From assembly GCA_021789565.1 (NCBI GenBank), contig JAJYJL010000390.1:1-7269 (forward strand): a DNA stretch of 7,269 nucleotides, read 5' to 3'. The position numbers and the translations under genes are program-made. Origin of the DNA: Acidobacteriota bacterium (lineage in GTDB: Bacteria > Acidobacteriota > Terriglobia > UBA7540). Below, one piece after another: positions 7,163-7,269 of the stretch (within the stretch, counting starts at the first letter, position 1; each line of letters starts with the position of its first letter). The notes under the pieces are model-generated. The model was not told the DNA's origin and ran no database searches. It saw only the letters and a list, made by a program, of their open reading frames with translations.

Positions 7163-7226
7163 CCCGTCAGAATCTATGCATACAGGTTATATGGTTGCTG
7201 ACTCATGTGATGTTATTTCTGACGGG
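7163..7226. repeat. 10-bp inverted repeat upstream of the GWxTD promoter
   Basis: CCCGTCAGAA (7163-7172) and TTCTGACGGG (7217-7226) are perfect reverse complements with 44 bases between them. The near arm is 10 bp upstream of the -35 hexamer. It could be a pair of regulator sites that loop, two half-sites facing each other, or the base of an RNA stem if a transcript from the right passes through. The 44-base spacer and lack of a T-run argue against a simple terminator. The bases from 7227 to 7269 hold nothing I can name. Confidence 0.55.
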
Positions 7227-7269
7227 AAGGTAGCCTGGAAGGTGAAGTCCTTTCCTCAATCGACCGGGT

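Noticed and set aside
7083..7269. Sigma54 promoter that the possible NtrC-type regulator might use
   Set aside because: No GG-N10-GC element resembling TGGCAC-N5-TTGC was found upstream of the GWxTD gene, and none upstream of the kinase either, so a regulatory link between the two blocks is not supported.

Overview
The window reads as ordinary chromosome from a GC-moderate, diderm bacterium, most likely an Acidobacteriota member. This assignment is inferred from gene content: a GWxTD-domain exported protein beside an outer-membrane protein with an N-terminal carboxypeptidase-regulatory-like domain, and a PDZ/multi-TM/GAF/PAS histidine kinase. All of these are common in that phylum. No rRNA, tRNA, CRISPR, insertion sequence or phage gene was seen.

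All four supported genes lie on the minus strand, so transcription runs right to left. Right block (about 3480-7269): a canonical sigma70-type promoter (7124-7152) and a strong Shine-Dalgarno drive a 576-residue GWxTD protein with a signal peptide, starting at a TTG codon. Sixty-nine bases later comes a 600-residue predicted outer-membrane beta-barrel protein. It has a signal peptide, one carboxypeptidase-regulatory-like beta-sandwich, no recognisable TonB plug, and a C-terminal Phe. No terminator or promoter was seen between the two, so they probably form one operon devoted to the cell envelope. A 10-bp inverted repeat sits just upstream of the promoter.

Middle (3188-3479): a 292-base gene-free stretch. 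It holds a perfect TATAAT hexamer whose -35 position is overlapped by a 7-bp inverted repeat, plus a 19-codon upstream ORF of doubtful meaning. It is the likely control region of the left block.

Left block (1-3187): a 944-residue membrane sensor histidine kinase whose last codons overlap by 11 nt the start of a response regulator. Only the regulator's first 121 residues, its receiver domain, lie in the window. The overlap indicates translational coupling and a cognate pair. The kinase carries a periplasmic PDZ-like domain, nine further membrane segments, and cytoplasmic GAF and PAS domains, so it could integrate envelope and cytoplasmic signals. Whether it controls the neighbouring envelope operon cannot be told from the sequence.
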